64,000 nucleotides of DNA from Collariella sp. IMI 366227. Taxonomy: Eukaryota; Ascomycota; Sordariomycetes; Sordariales; Chaetomiaceae. The stretch covers positions 1,798,001 through 1,862,000 of the forward strand of contig JAPEUS010000002.1 in assembly GCA_027946355.1 (NCBI GenBank), read 5' to 3'. Under the pieces are notes generated by a model, which was not told the origin of the DNA, did no database searches, and worked only from the letters and a program-made list of their open reading frames with translations. Of this stretch, positions 36,494-47,878 are shown in pieces; the first letter of the stretch is position 1, and each line of letters opens with the position of its first letter. The translations under genes were made by a program, and so were the position numbers.

Positions 36494-38086
36494 ATGATAA
36501 GAGTCAGAGCCAACAATCAATCCATGTCACGCAAACCAACAACATCTTTCTCAATGGGGATTCCATCAGCTCTCGAACCTCGATTCCGCTCGGCCATCCC
36601 AGATACGCCACCCGAAATCCACACTCCCGACTCGGCCTCCTTCCCTTCAAGACAGTCTGAGGAGAGATCTTGGAACCCGCGCGCCCCGCCATCACCGCCC
36701 ATGTCTAACTATGACCCGACGGTGAAGGCAAGCGACATGTCGTCTGGCAAGGGCTCGGAGGAAACTTCGATCCGGAGAGAGTCTGGCCTGGAGAGCGGAC
36801 TACGACAGCAGCTTCCGCCCCTGAGCAGCCTCTTTGGACCCCCATCGCAAATGTTTTCCCAAACATTCGACCGCCCGAGCCCCTATGCGTCAACCTCGCC
36901 ACTTGATCATCCCCTGAGGCCGAGTGTAAGCTCGTCTTCGTACTTCCCGCCGTCAACATCATCACCAGCACAGCCCCGGAGCCTTCTCGAGTCGAGGTTT
37001 CAGGACCGTCCTCAGATCCCACCCCTTTCGCGGGTCTTCCCTGGGCCGCTATCCCCACTTCCACGGCAAGAGCCAAGGCAAGAGTACAGCTCGGGGAATC
37101 AATGGCCAGCACAGCACGACATCGGTCGGGACTACACCTTCGGCAGCCGCGACCAGCAGATGTACCATTCTCCCGCCCATCGGTTCTCATTTCAACTACC
37201 CGGGTCCCGCGACGGTGACCGGATGATGGAGTTCCGCGGCGAGCAACACTCACCACAGACTCCTCAGAACCCCCCTGCGACACCGACGAGCAGCGTCGGC
37301 TCAGAAGCGCCACCGGCAAAGGATGGGCTGGGGCCCAAGATCTGGACAGGGACACATTTCCTGCCGCGGTTTGTCCGTGCAGCCGAGGTTCCCGGTGAGG
37401 GAATGTGCTACTTCTACGACGACGGCAGCCATTGCAAGACCGTCATCGACGGCGAGGCGGTCAACGCACACTGGGGCGTGACCAAGGCGGGCAAGCCGAG
37501 GAAGAGGCTGGCCATTGCTTGCGTCACCTGCCGCGAGAAAAAGATCAAGTGCGATCCGGACTATCCGCGCTGCGTGCAGTGCGAAAAGTTTGGCCGGGTT
37601 TGCAAGTTCAAGAACGCGTGAGTACACCTGCCCTATCCATCCGGATTAGTTTACTTCAAACTGACACCCTGCTGCTATAGTCCCCGCGGCGGCCACAACA
37701 CCTCCCCTTCCACCCCGCCCGCTGAGCCCGAAGACATCCGCCGCTTCGCGGGTATCGCCAGGCCTAGCAGTCATTCGAGCGAGTCTGTCTCGCCGCGGTC
37801 GGCGATCCGGCTAGGCAGCCCTGATCTGGTATCTTCGGTGCCCCGGAAGCAAGCCAGGGTTGGGTATGAGCATTACAGCCCGACCGCGGGAAGGCGATCA
37901 CCGCTGGCGCCAACGCCCGAGTCGGTGCAGTCTGCCTATTCGTGGCGGCAGCCGGAGTCATTGCCGAGGATCCATGAGGATGTTTTGAGGAGGGCTTGGC
38001 ACCATGAGCCGTACGTATTTCGATCATCAGACGTTTGGACCACCAAATCTAACTGGCATTGCAGGAGACACGATGCTCGGGTTTAA
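36494..38086 (+). CDS. Zn2Cys6 transcription factor with C-terminal zinc cluster
   Basis: Three exons, 36494-37617, 37681-38010 and 38065-38086, give about 491 residues. The first 290 residues are a disordered Pro/Ser/Gln-rich region (for example GLRQQLPPLSSLFGPP). A conserved block follows: DGLGPKIWTGTHFLPRFV, GMCYFYDDGSHCKTVIDGE and NAHWGVTKAGKPRKR. Next is a fungal zinc cluster, ACVTCREKKIKCDPDYPRCVQCEKFGRVCKF, with all six Cys present. A Ser/Pro-rich tail ends the protein. Having the cluster after residue 340 rather than at the N terminus is unusual for the class. The last exon adds only RHDARV and a stop. No fungal_trans-type domain follows, and I could not tell whether a longer C terminus was lost. 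The start is uncertain: ATGs at 36494, 36524 and 36554 are all in frame. Targets are unknown. Confidence 0.8.
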
Positions 38087-40161
38087 TATCCTCGGCTCAA
38101 GTGGATGAAGAAGAAGTTGATAGCTCAGCGCCCAAACACCAAGCTGTGGTCGGTCCCTACGGCTTCGATTTCATCGTAACGGCGCCTAGAATTACGGTTC
38201 CAACACCGCGCCATTCCCAGCTTCGAGCGCACCCAACTGTAACGGGTTCTGGGAAACAGGTTGAGAACCTGAGTAACCACGCGAGAGCATGCTCAACAGC
38301 ATGAGATGTGATCCCTGGGACCACGACCTGAGAGGGTGTGGCTGCACAACACGGAGAACGAAGGCGATAACAAAAGAGGGGACGCATTCGAGCCCATGTC
38401 CAAACGAGAGACAGATTGCGCTTACAAACTACGACGACACGGCCGAAGCGACGAGCGCATGACGACAGGGACGACTCGAGCAGTACATACGATCCTGGAG
38501 GACATAATGCGGCGTGGGTTAGCGAGTCACTGCCGCGGTACCTACAACGGCATGGATGATGGAGCACAGCGGATTTATCCATTTCTTCACTTCAAGCTTT
38601 GTTGTTGCTACATACATACATTTTTTTTCTGTTGTATTTTGTCCTGGGTCAACGGGGTTCATCTGGGTTTACAACATCACTGCATTTCAGTATGGCGTTT
38701 GGTTTGTCTTGGGTTTTGGGTTATGGGGCTTTCAACTGGGAGTAACACAAAGAGCAGGGAGGTTTCAAGCGGAGGTTCAACATCTTTTCTTGTCTATAGT
38801 ATCTTACCCACCCGCCTGTCTGTCTCAGACGACGGCGCCTGTATTCTATCTACTATACCCATTGTTTTTGGTTTACTTGCAGTTCAGTCCAGTTGTTTTC
38901 GACAGCTGGCTGGTCTTCACACGAAATACATACTACATTGAAATCACCTCCCCTATTCGTTCGCGCACATACAAAGCTCAAGTCAACGTTACATTGTCCA
39001 TGGCGCGAGAGATGCGCATGGCACGATGTCATCTCTGTCCTCGATCGCCTCTTACGTTCCCCTCGGCCAGGCGGAGATGAGCCAGTTCCAGACTGTCGGG
39101 TCGCTCGGCGGTACCTTCCATTCGGTGGGAAAGTACAAACCTCAATCTGAATGACGGGAACCCTTTTCACCTTCTGCTTTCCTCCCTCCGTCCTCCCCTT
39201 TTGAGAATTGCCTGCTTCATCAGTTAGGCACAGACAGCCCTGGTCCTGCCCGCGCAAGAATGACCAAAAATAACGTTGACGCAGCCCCAATGCCCAATAT
39301 CGGAGGGTGTTGGCCCAGACTGGGAAAGTTTGCGTCGTCAGTTCGTGCAGATGGCTTTCGTTACCGCTGTTGGGTTATTCGGTGCTGATTGGACTGGGGT
39401 GAGGTCGTGGTGTGGGCGGCTTGGAGCGAATGCGGAGCGGATTGCTTTGTTCCGCGGTTGGGCGGCTGTTCGCTTGAAAGATGGATGCTTCGGTTCGTAG
39501 GGTTCTGCCGGGCTTCTGGAAGGATGCCGTTCCTGGTTGTCCAGTTATGGGGGTGGTGTGGGGGATGAGATGGGAGCAGGGGTGCAGGGAGGGGTGGGTG
39601 CAGGATATTTGGGCTGAGGCGGAGGACGCCCCGATTTGCCGCTGCCCGCTGGCGGCTTTTTGGAGGTTGTGGATTCGACATCGACAACCACCGGCAACCA
39701 AGGGATTGCAAGCGGATACAGCAACAACACCAACGACAATTCGGCGAACCCGAGTTTGGCAGGCCGTATGGACGAGAAAGTCAGACAGAGCTAGGCTTGG
39801 AGGAGAAAGGGATACGAAAACCGGGCGGGAGAATTCCGCGCAGAGGTCTCAAGCTCGACGCCACATTGTTTTCGGATGAGTCTTTGGCTCTTGGCCGCAT
39901 TGCATCAAGCCAGCAACACATACATCCGAGACCGGTCAGCCTCGCTGGTCTGTGTTTCTGATTCGGATCTCTTTGATTGAGAGAGGCAGCACAGAGGCGC
40001 ATCTAGCGCTCTGCAACCACCACCATAACATCAAGGTGGTGGTCGGCGCAACGTCACTGGTTGGAGCTCGGGGATGGACAGCTAGTTATCTGCGGGGTTC
40101 ACGTTCACGACTCCCTCATGTTGATGAGTGGTGACAAATAGGAGCTTAATCGGTTTGCACC
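38087..40161. other. Intergenic, no gene seen
   Basis: 2.1 kb between the transcription factor and WDR83, both rightward. The T-rich stretch at 38580-38920 suits the 3' UTR of the factor. Frames near 39300-39900 are open but not protein-like. Confidence 0.4.
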
Positions 40162-41581
40162 ATGGCACAGCGCGCGGCAAAGTTTCCCTCGCGGCCAGAG
40201 GCCCAGCTGCTTGGGTCGAATGGTAGGTTCTTGTTGGATGGAGCTGCATAGGCTCGTTCTACTTTCTTGTCCTGCATGTGCTTCTCAATGCAATCCTACT
40301 CTAGAGATGGTGTCTCGAGTCAGACAATGACTGGCTGTTCTCCTCACCAGAAGTGCCGGTCTTTCGTAAGACCGTCTCGACCTGGGGCGCCACACCGAAC
40401 CATGGCTATCAACGAGCCCACAAGCCCATAGCAACCACCCCTACCCACCCCAAACAAACCCCTATTTTCCCTCTCCCCACCTGACAAAACGACCACCGCA
40501 GCTAACACCCTCCCAGGCCCCGTCCACGCTCTCGCCTACTCCGCCTCCCCAGGCACTTACATCCTCACCGGCTCCTCCGACCGCTCCATCCGGCTCTACA
40601 ACCCCTCCAACACCGCCCCCTCCCACACGACCACCACCAGCAACACCATCACCGCCTCCACCCAAACAACCCCACCACCCCTTCCCGCCGCCCGCCTAAT
40701 CCAAACCTACACCTCCCACTCCTACGCCGTCCTCTCCTCTGCCCTCCTCCGACAACGCCCACTTCGCTTCTGCCGGCGGCGACCGCGCGGTCCTCCTCTG
40801 GGACGTCGCCACGGCACAAACGATCCGCCGCTTCGGCGCATCCTCCACCGCACACTCCCACACGGGGCGGGTTAATGCCGTGTGCTTTGCGGGGAGGGGG
40901 ATGGGCTGGTGGTTTCGGGGGTTGGACTGTACGGTGAGGGTTTGGGATACCAGGGGAATTCTGGGAAGGCGGTGCAGGTGCTGGGAGGCGAAAGATGCGG
41001 TTAGTTGTCTTGGGGTGAGCGGGGTGGAGATCGTGGCAGGGAGTGTGGATGGGAGGCTGAGGGGTATGATGTTAGGATGGGGAGGTGTGTGACGGATGTT
41101 ATGCCGGCTAGCGTAACGAGTTTGGCGTTTGGGAGGGATGGGAAGACGGTGTTGGTGGGGTGTTTGGATAGTAAGCTGCGGCTGATGGATCGGAGGGATG
41201 GGACATGTTTGAGGACGTATGGGGATGAGGGATGGAGGAATAAGGAATTGAGGGTGCAGAGTGTGCTTGGGGGTGGGGAGAGGTTTGTGGTTGCAGGGGA
41301 TGAGATGACGGGCGGTGGTGAGGGGGAGGGGATCGGGGATAGTGAGGAGGGTGTGGGCGTGGGATTTGATGACGGGGAAGCTGGTTGCTAAGTTGCCTGT
41401 TCCCTTGGGGAGCGGGAGCGAGAATAGGAAGAAGGTTGTTGGGAGGGATGGAAAGGAGAAGGAGCGGAAGAACGTGGTGAGCTGTATTGCATGGAAGGAC
41501 GGAGGGTTTGGCGACCAGTTTTGCGTGGGCGGCACGTCAGGCGTGGTCACGGTGTTTGGAGAAGGTTATAAAGGTAGCTGA
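40162..41581 (+). CDS. WD40 protein WDR83 / Morg1-like
   Basis: This is a seven-bladed WD40 protein. Human WDR83 is a MAPK scaffold and also associates with the late spliceosome. Exon 1 is 40162-40222 (MAQRAAKFPSRPEAQLLGSN). A 294 nt intron (GTAGGT...CAG) leads to GPVHALAYSASPGTYILTGS. WD units can be followed through different frames: SSDRSIRLYNPS, HFASAGGDRAVLLWDVATA, GLDCTVRVWDTRG, EIVAGSVDGRL, VTSLAFGRDGKTVLVGCLD, SKLRLMDRRDGTCLRTY, VWAWDLMTGKLVAKLPVP and FCVGGTSGVVTVFGE before the stop at 41579-41581. At least five single-base changes in C or G runs are needed to keep one frame; several G4 runs should be G5. Conservation across all seven blades argues against a pseudogene. The coding strand flips from C-rich to G-rich near 40860. 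Confidence 0.75.
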
Positions 41582-41813
41582 TTGCCCCATTTTTGCTCGA
41601 CGTGAGTATTCTAGCCCAAAAGACGAGGCATAGACCATGTTGTCTATCGAGCGCTGCCCATATCTATCTACCCAACCAACCCATCCCTCTGATCATCATT
41701 AAGCTTGACCGAGATAAAAATAATACTGCCTACGCCAAACACCTTTTCATGCCGTGGTAGTCCAAACCATCCGCTGGGAATAAATATACACAGAAATGCA
41801 AGTATTGCAGTCC

Positions 41814-43151
41814 TCAGCCTTTGCCGACAAACTTGAACCAGTTGGGCCGGCAGTCCTCCTTGTACAGGATGTCGTCGCCATCGGTAAGACGGCCCGTCAC
41901 GCAGCCCTTGCACTTGGGCGAGTTGGGGCAGTTGAAGAAGGGGATGTGCTGGTATCCAATGTCACGAAACCTAGAGGTGTGTTAGCAGGTCAAGAATACC
42001 ACGCCCTGAAATCGAGAACTCACCAATGGATGCGGCTCGAGTCCTCAAACAACCCCAGTGCAATGCTGTGAACAGGAGCATCGCCCCAGCGCTCGTAAAA
42101 GAAGCCGCCGGCGCGGTCGAGGTGGTTAAAGTAATCCTCGTACGCCTTGCTCCGCCAGAAGCTCATGTCGGCAATCTCAAAGTTGCTCCAGAAGTGGCAG
42201 GTCGAGTAGCCGTTGGCCATGGTGTTGTGCTTCGGACGTTGGATGCTGTCCGTCAGCCAATCCATGGCGTTGTTCTTGTGCACGTACTCCGGGTGCTCGG
42301 CGATGAACTTGAGCGTCTCGGGCCACAGCGTGGGGATCGACTGCGGCGAGTCGTACAGGCTGATGGTGAAGCCGTACGTCTTGTTGTGGTCCTGCATGTA
42401 GCGGAATACGTCATAATCGACGTCGCAGAAGAAATGCACGTTCGGCTCGACGCGCCAGTAGTATTGCATATCGGCCAGCGCTGGGTGCTTGTAGAAGATG
42501 CCGCTGTTCCAGCGGCACATCTGGTGGTATGATATCATGTCGGCGTATTGTACCTTCTGCTCCTTGAGAATCTGGGTCGACTCCTTGAAAAGGTCGTTGT
42601 TGATCCACGAGGGCACCTCCCAATGATCCTCGGGGATGAGTTCTGTTCCGTCAGCCGTGTCCCCGATCGCCCATAATTTTCATAGGCCTACCGTATCTGC
42701 ACTCGGCCTTTGTCTCCGCCTGCGTCTGCTTCTTGAATTCTTCCGAGAATGGGACGTCGTTGAAAAAGGTCCAGGGGTAGTTGAACTTGTGGTTCCACGT
42801 CCGCTCGAGGTCGCGCATGGCCTGCAGCATGCCGGGCAGCTCCTTATTCCGCACCAACGCCAGGAGGGTCGCGTTGATGCGCGCGGTGCCGGCCTCGCCC
42901 GGGGCATATCCTTCGGAGGCGCGCCTTAGGACACCATCTGGTTCATTGGTAGCTGGTTGCTGTCAGTGAACGGCGCCCATACCCCGCGTCCCTGGGTCCT
43001 TACGATCGAGGTTCGGGTCATGTTCGAATGATTTGTAATAGCCCTTTCTCAGGGTTAAGGGCACTGTGGGCTTCATTATCTGGAAGATGAAGAAACACCA
43101 CATGACGAAGGCCGCCAGCGCCAGCGCCCGCACAGGACGGGCAATCGCCAT
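41814..43151 (-). CDS. Golgi alpha-1,2-mannosyltransferase, GT15 (KRE2/MNT1/KTR)
   Basis: This enzyme transfers mannose from GDP-mannose to O- and N-linked glycans in the Golgi. Four exons, 43151-43004, 42952-42692, 42642-42024 and 41970-41814, give 394 residues. It is a type II membrane protein: a short basic N terminus, an anchor ALALAAFVMWCFFIFQIM (residues about 10-27), then a short stem. The catalytic domain shows RINATLLALVRNKEL, WNHKFNYPWTFFND, YHQMCRWNSGIFYKHP, YYWRVEPNVHFFCDVDYD, MANGYSTCHFWSNFEI (candidate nucleophile Glu) and GGFFYERWGDAPVHSIAL. It ends in a Cys-rich segment (FFNCPNSPKCKGC). All splice sites are canonical and no frameshift is needed. The 3' end lies 232 bp from the converging WDR83 gene. 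Confidence 0.92.
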
Positions 43152-43830
43152 CTCGAAGATGGGTGTATCGCGGACTGGGGATGGTTCAGGAGGCGCTCGA
43201 TTCGATGGTTATCGCGCAGAGGCCCGGCGTCAGCCTTTGTTATCTCGGATTCGTCATCGACAGTGAAGCCGTCGTGGTTTGGGTGCCTCTGGTCGCAAAG
43301 ATCGGGTTGGAGGCGTCTGCGTCGTCGTTGTCGTCGTCTCCTCTTCTCGGTCTGAACCCTGCGACGCGTTGCACCAAGGCAATTAAACCGGGGCTGTGGA
43401 TGCGGTTGACCCTCGAAATTTCCGAAGCTCCAGTCAAAAAGCTTGATGTCATCTAGGACGCCAAGTCTGCCAAGATCGCCAAGGAAAAGAAGAGCTGGCT
43501 TGTGCACCGACATGGGCTCTCCAATTGCGAGCATGTGCTCTGGGTTCTGGTTGCTGTGTCTCCACACCTCACCTTGAACTCTAAACATCCAACTGACACT
43601 GAGCTAAAGAAAACTCAAGACACATTCTTGAAGGATCTCTTAGGTCTGAGGACTCTTTGTTTTTTGGGAGTACTCGATCTTCAAATTTCTTATCACTTTC
43701 GGTATGACCTGAGGCGTCAGCCGAAGCGCGGATCTGGATTGTGACCGCGTTGAATGCTGTCGCGTCTCTCACAACCCACAACTACCCCTGGAGCAGCAAG
43801 CAGAATGACCAGCCCAGAGAGGTCAACAAT

Positions 43831-46598
43831 ATGGCCTTTCTTACACAATTTGGAGCGTTGACCGACGAATTGGTTGCAGCAGTCTCTGGCATTCCTCAGG
43901 TATTCGTCTCCCCCCCAGATCTTCACCACGCCCGACTCACACACTTAGACGAATAACGAGAGGCGGGATGCCTGCCGCGAGTTCGCGTTGCGGAGTCTTC
44001 GCCATAACACCTTGCCCCGCACCAACCAGTTTGATGTGAAGGACCGCTTAAATGGACTGGAAGAACGCTTCTACGTTGTGGGCAGAGATGCCCTCGGAGA
44101 AGCCCTGCGAAAGCGGTTGAACGCTCTTGAACCACACCACAACCAATTTACACCAGAGGCTCTCCATTTCCTTCTCGAGCTTGCTGACCAGCCGGCGCAA
44201 AACTCCAAGCTCAGCGACCTGGATGCGCTTATCGAGCCCGAGGAGGAGGCCCCCGCCGCCGTTGACATGGCGGGATATCGCTAGGGAGGATGGCTGGAAG
44301 CAGGAAAGGGACATTTGGCGCTTTGTCGATTACGCTCCAGGTTCCAGCGATGAGGAGGACTTGGATGGGCAGTCCGATGGAGCTCTCGAATCGCTCACTA
44401 CAGCGTCTTCGGCCGAGGACAGCTGCCAGCGCACCGCCCAAAACTTGGCCACCAAGCCCCAGGGCGAAGACTTGGTGAAGCAGGTTGAGGATAGCCAAGT
44501 TTGGAGAAACGCCTCAATAAAAGACGCGGGAGGAAGACCAAGGAAGATCCCCATCTCAACCACCCAGCTGCTTCGCGAGGCTCTTTTTATGCTAGCTGGT
44601 CTGGAGACGAGTCTCTTCGACCAGCAGTGCAACCCGGTCACACGATATCAGCTCTGGGGCGTCTCGTATGACTCCTACAAGGCGCTGGTAACCTCGTTTG
44701 CCGAATGCAGCCGCAAACTGCTTCCCCTCCGTGCATTCTCACGAGGAAGCGAGCAGCCACCGCTGCTTCAAGTTTTTCAGGGCTGTGCTCAGAATGCCCT
44801 CCATTCCCTTGATACCGACCTCTCTCTGATTCAAACTCGCCTTGTCACCAGAAAGGAAGATGTTGTGATCAGTCTCATCGGCGTTTTGGAGGAGCTGGGC
44901 CCAAAACTAGCGCCGTTGTATGCTTTGGCAGACATCGTCCGCCGACTTCAAGAGGAGCGAAACTCTCACGCCTTCCGCTACCTGGAGCTTCTCTACGATG
45001 CCGCGGGAATCGCCCAGCTGCAAGGCAACAGTGCCACATACCGGCTGCTGGGGACTATCTTCTTCGATTGTTTCCAAGTCTACCTGAAGCCCATCCGGCT
45101 ATGGATGGAAGAGGGCAAGCTCCTGCCTGGCGACCGGACATTCTTTGTCTCGGAATTGCCAACGAAGCTCCCGTTACCCCAGATATGGAAGCGCCAGTTT
45201 AACCTCCTACGCACTCCTGACGGTAATCTGCATGCGCCTCGCTTCCTGAAGCCGGCAATTCATCGCATCTTCACGGCTGGTAAGAGCATTGTCGTCTTGA
45301 AGCACATGAAGCAGCACGAATCGACGAAGAAATACCGAGCGGGCGCCGAACCAAAGATGGACTTTGCGACGGTCTGTCCGGATGAACTCGAACTCGCTCC
45401 TTTGAGCGAGCTCTTCAACACCGCTTTCCATGCGTGGATCCAGAGCAAGCACCATACTGCTGCCGCAACACTCCGCGAGCTGCTCTTTAGCTCGCACGGC
45501 TTGTCCGAAGCACTGGACGCCCTAGAACACATCTACCTAATGTCAGACGGCTCGAGGTCTGGCGCTTTTGCCTCGTTAATCTTTCGACACCTCGACAACT
45601 TCAGCAGCAGCTGGAAAGACCGCTTCACCCTGACCGAGATCGCCCAGGAAGCTTTCTCAGGCTGCGTGGACACCTACCGCCTCTCCGCCGAAGTTGATGC
45701 CCGCTCCACCACTCACCACAGCGCCATTACCGCCCGCAGCACCGTCCGCCACAGCCTCCCCGCCATCCGCCTTCAATACCGCCTAAGCTGGCCCGTCCAA
45801 ACCATCATCCCCTCAGACGCCATCCACAGTTACCAAACAATCTTCACCTTCCAACTCCAAGCGCGCCGCGCCCTCTCCGTCCTCCAACACCCCATCCTCT
45901 TCCTCCAGCGCCACACCAGCACCTCCAGCGGCCTCCCAACCTACCACATCCTCCGCATCAAACTCCTCTGGTTCATCAACACACTAACAACCTACCTCAC
46001 CACCCTCGTCCTCGCACCCAACACCGCCAGACTCCGAACCGACCTGCGCGATGCAGCGGACGTCGACGACATGATCGCCGCGCACGCGTCGTTTGTCAGG
46101 CGTATCGTCAATGAGGCATGCCAGGGTGCTAGGCTGCAGCCTATTCGTGAGTGTGTGTTGGATGTCTTTGATTTGGCGATCAATCTGGAGGATGTTCAGA
46201 GGGCGGAGACGGGGAGGCTGGAGGAGGAAGGGAAGGAGGTGGAGAGGCTGTCGGTGCTGGCTTCGCCGTTTAAGTCGCCTGCGAAGTCGCCGTTTGGGGC
46301 GTCGGTGACGGGGAGGCCTAAGGCAAAGAGGAGGCGGAGTGAGGAGGAGGATGATGATGATGTGGATGATGATGGAGACGAGAAGAACAGGAAAATGCTT
46401 GGAACTTTTGGGAAAGGAAGAGGGAGTGAGAGGGTGAAGCCGCATGCGGTGGTGATGAGGGAGATGCTTGTGGAGTTTGAGAGGCATGTCAGGTTTATTG
46501 CTGGGGGTCTTAGGGGTGTGGCGAGGGCGAGCAGAGAGGAGGCCGCGGCCAAGTGGGACATGTTGGCTGAGATGTTGGAGGTTGGGATTAAAGACTAA
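43831..46598 (+). CDS. Gamma-tubulin complex component, GCP5-like
   Basis: A Spc97/Spc98 (GCP) family member needed for microtubule nucleation at spindle pole bodies. Exon 1, 43831-43899, encodes MAFLTQFGALTDELVAAVSGIPQ. A 49 nt intron leads to exon 2 at 43949 (TNNERRDACREFALRSL). The N-terminal part has NQFDVKDRLNGLEERFYVVGRDALGEAL. WRDIAREDGW then ERDIWRFVDYAPGSSDEED follow after a shift. The run C5 at 44250-44254 breaks the frame and makes a TAG at 44282-44284. With C4 the reading is EEAPPPLTWRDIARE and about 770 further residues are open. The GCP helical core and C-terminal gamma-tubulin-binding part end the protein (LLWFINTLTTYLTTLVL, MIAAHASFVRRIVNEAC). GCP5 is favoured over GCP4/6 by the N-terminal motifs. 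The start could also be the in-frame ATG-like codon upstream at 43741. Confidence 0.82.
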
Positions 46599-46842
46599 CC
46601 AACCATCATTTTATAAACCTCTTTTTAAAACAAATAACCATAGGTGCTCGTCGTAAAAGATGCAGGCATTCATAGTTAATTGAAGGTCGTTGAACCGAGC
46701 TGACAGGTGTTGCCAGCTGTCCTCACCCCTCCTGCAATCATCAACACCACTACTCTCCCCTAACATCGGATCTCACCCCCCTCTCACATATCCTCACAAA
46801 CTTACCCATCAATAACCTCAATACTCACTCGCTCAGCCCACC

Positions 46843-47878
46843 ATGCCTCCCTTCCCACCCCACACTCCCCGTCTCATAACCTACTACCAAACGCACCACA
46901 CCCTCCGGCGCCCCCATCTCCGTCCCCCCTCCTCCAACAACCCGGCATCCACCTAACTCACCTCATCCTCGCCGCCATCCACCTCAATGAAGACCCCTCC
47001 GCCCTCACCCTTAACGACCACGCCCCTCCCACCCGCGCTTCACCACCCTCTGGGCCGAGCTCCGCATCCTCCAAGCCAGCGGCATCAAAGTCCTCGGCAT
47101 GCTCGGCGGCGCCGCGCCAGGAACCTTTACGCGCCTCGACACCGACGACCCCACCGTTTTCTCCGCCTACTACACCCCCCTCGCCCACCTCATCCGCGAG
47201 CGTGCGCTAGACGGCCTCGACCTCGACGTCGAGGAGCCCATGTCGCTGCGGGGCATCATCCAGCTGATCGACCGGCTGCGGTCCGACTTCGGACCGGACT
47301 TTTTGATTACTCTCGCGCCCGTGGCGGCCGCGCTGCTGCGCGCGGAGCACAACCTAAGCGGGTTCGACTACGAGGCGCTGGAAGTGCTGCGCGGGGGGGA
47401 GATTGCGTGGTACAATGCGCAGTTCTACTGCGGGTGGGGCGACTGCAGCAACCCGGCCATGTACGAGATGCTGCTGGTGAAGGGGTGGGCGGCGGAGAGG
47501 ATCGTTGTGGGGCTGGTTACGAATCCGAAGAACGGGAGTGGGTGGGTGCCGTGGAATGTATTGGGAATGTGTTGCCGCTGCTGGCGGGGAGGCATCCCCG
47601 CTTTGGGGGCGTGATGGGGTGGGAGTATTTTAATGGGTTGCCTGGGGGAGGAGAGGCCGTGGGAGTGGGCGCAGGCGATGAGTGCGCTGTTGAGGGGAGG
47701 AGGACGGTGCCTGGGGCTGGGGAGGGTGCTAGATCACGGGGTGACGAAAAAGGCAGAGGTGGAAAGGGCACGAGATGCGAACCAAGAGGTGGACTCTGAT
47801 GAGGGGAAGGAAAAGGTGGAAGTACCGGTTCCCCGAGATTTTGAATATCATTCGGACGGCGGAGAGCAAGAGGAATAG
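46843..47878 (+). CDS. GH18 family glycoside hydrolase (chitinase/ENGase-like)
   Basis: The catalytic signature DGLDLDVEEP (DxxDxDxE) at about 47212-47238 identifies GH18. Enzymes of this family cleave chitin or the chitobiose core of N-glycans. The barrel is recognisable: RLITYYQTHH, THLILAAIHLNEDPSALTLND, ASGIKVLGMLGGAAPG, FGPDFLITLAPVAAAL, GEIAWYNAQFYCGWGDCSNP and VMGWEYFNGLPGG. No signal peptide is present; the barrel starts within 10 residues of the ATG at 46843. This suggests a cytosolic or unconventionally exported enzyme, as in fungal cytosolic ENGases. At least four single-base indels break the frame (C runs near 46890-46930 and 47025; G runs near 47565 and 47645). The end at 47878 is the stop of the last protein-like frame (EERPWEWAQAMSALLR...) and is tentative. 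Confidence 0.65.

Noticed and set aside
622..42642. Operon-like RNA-processing cluster (MTR2, UTP13, SAD1, 4EHP, WDR83)
   Set aside because: Genes are on both strands, widely spaced and mixed with unrelated functions; fungal housekeeping genes are often neighbours by chance.
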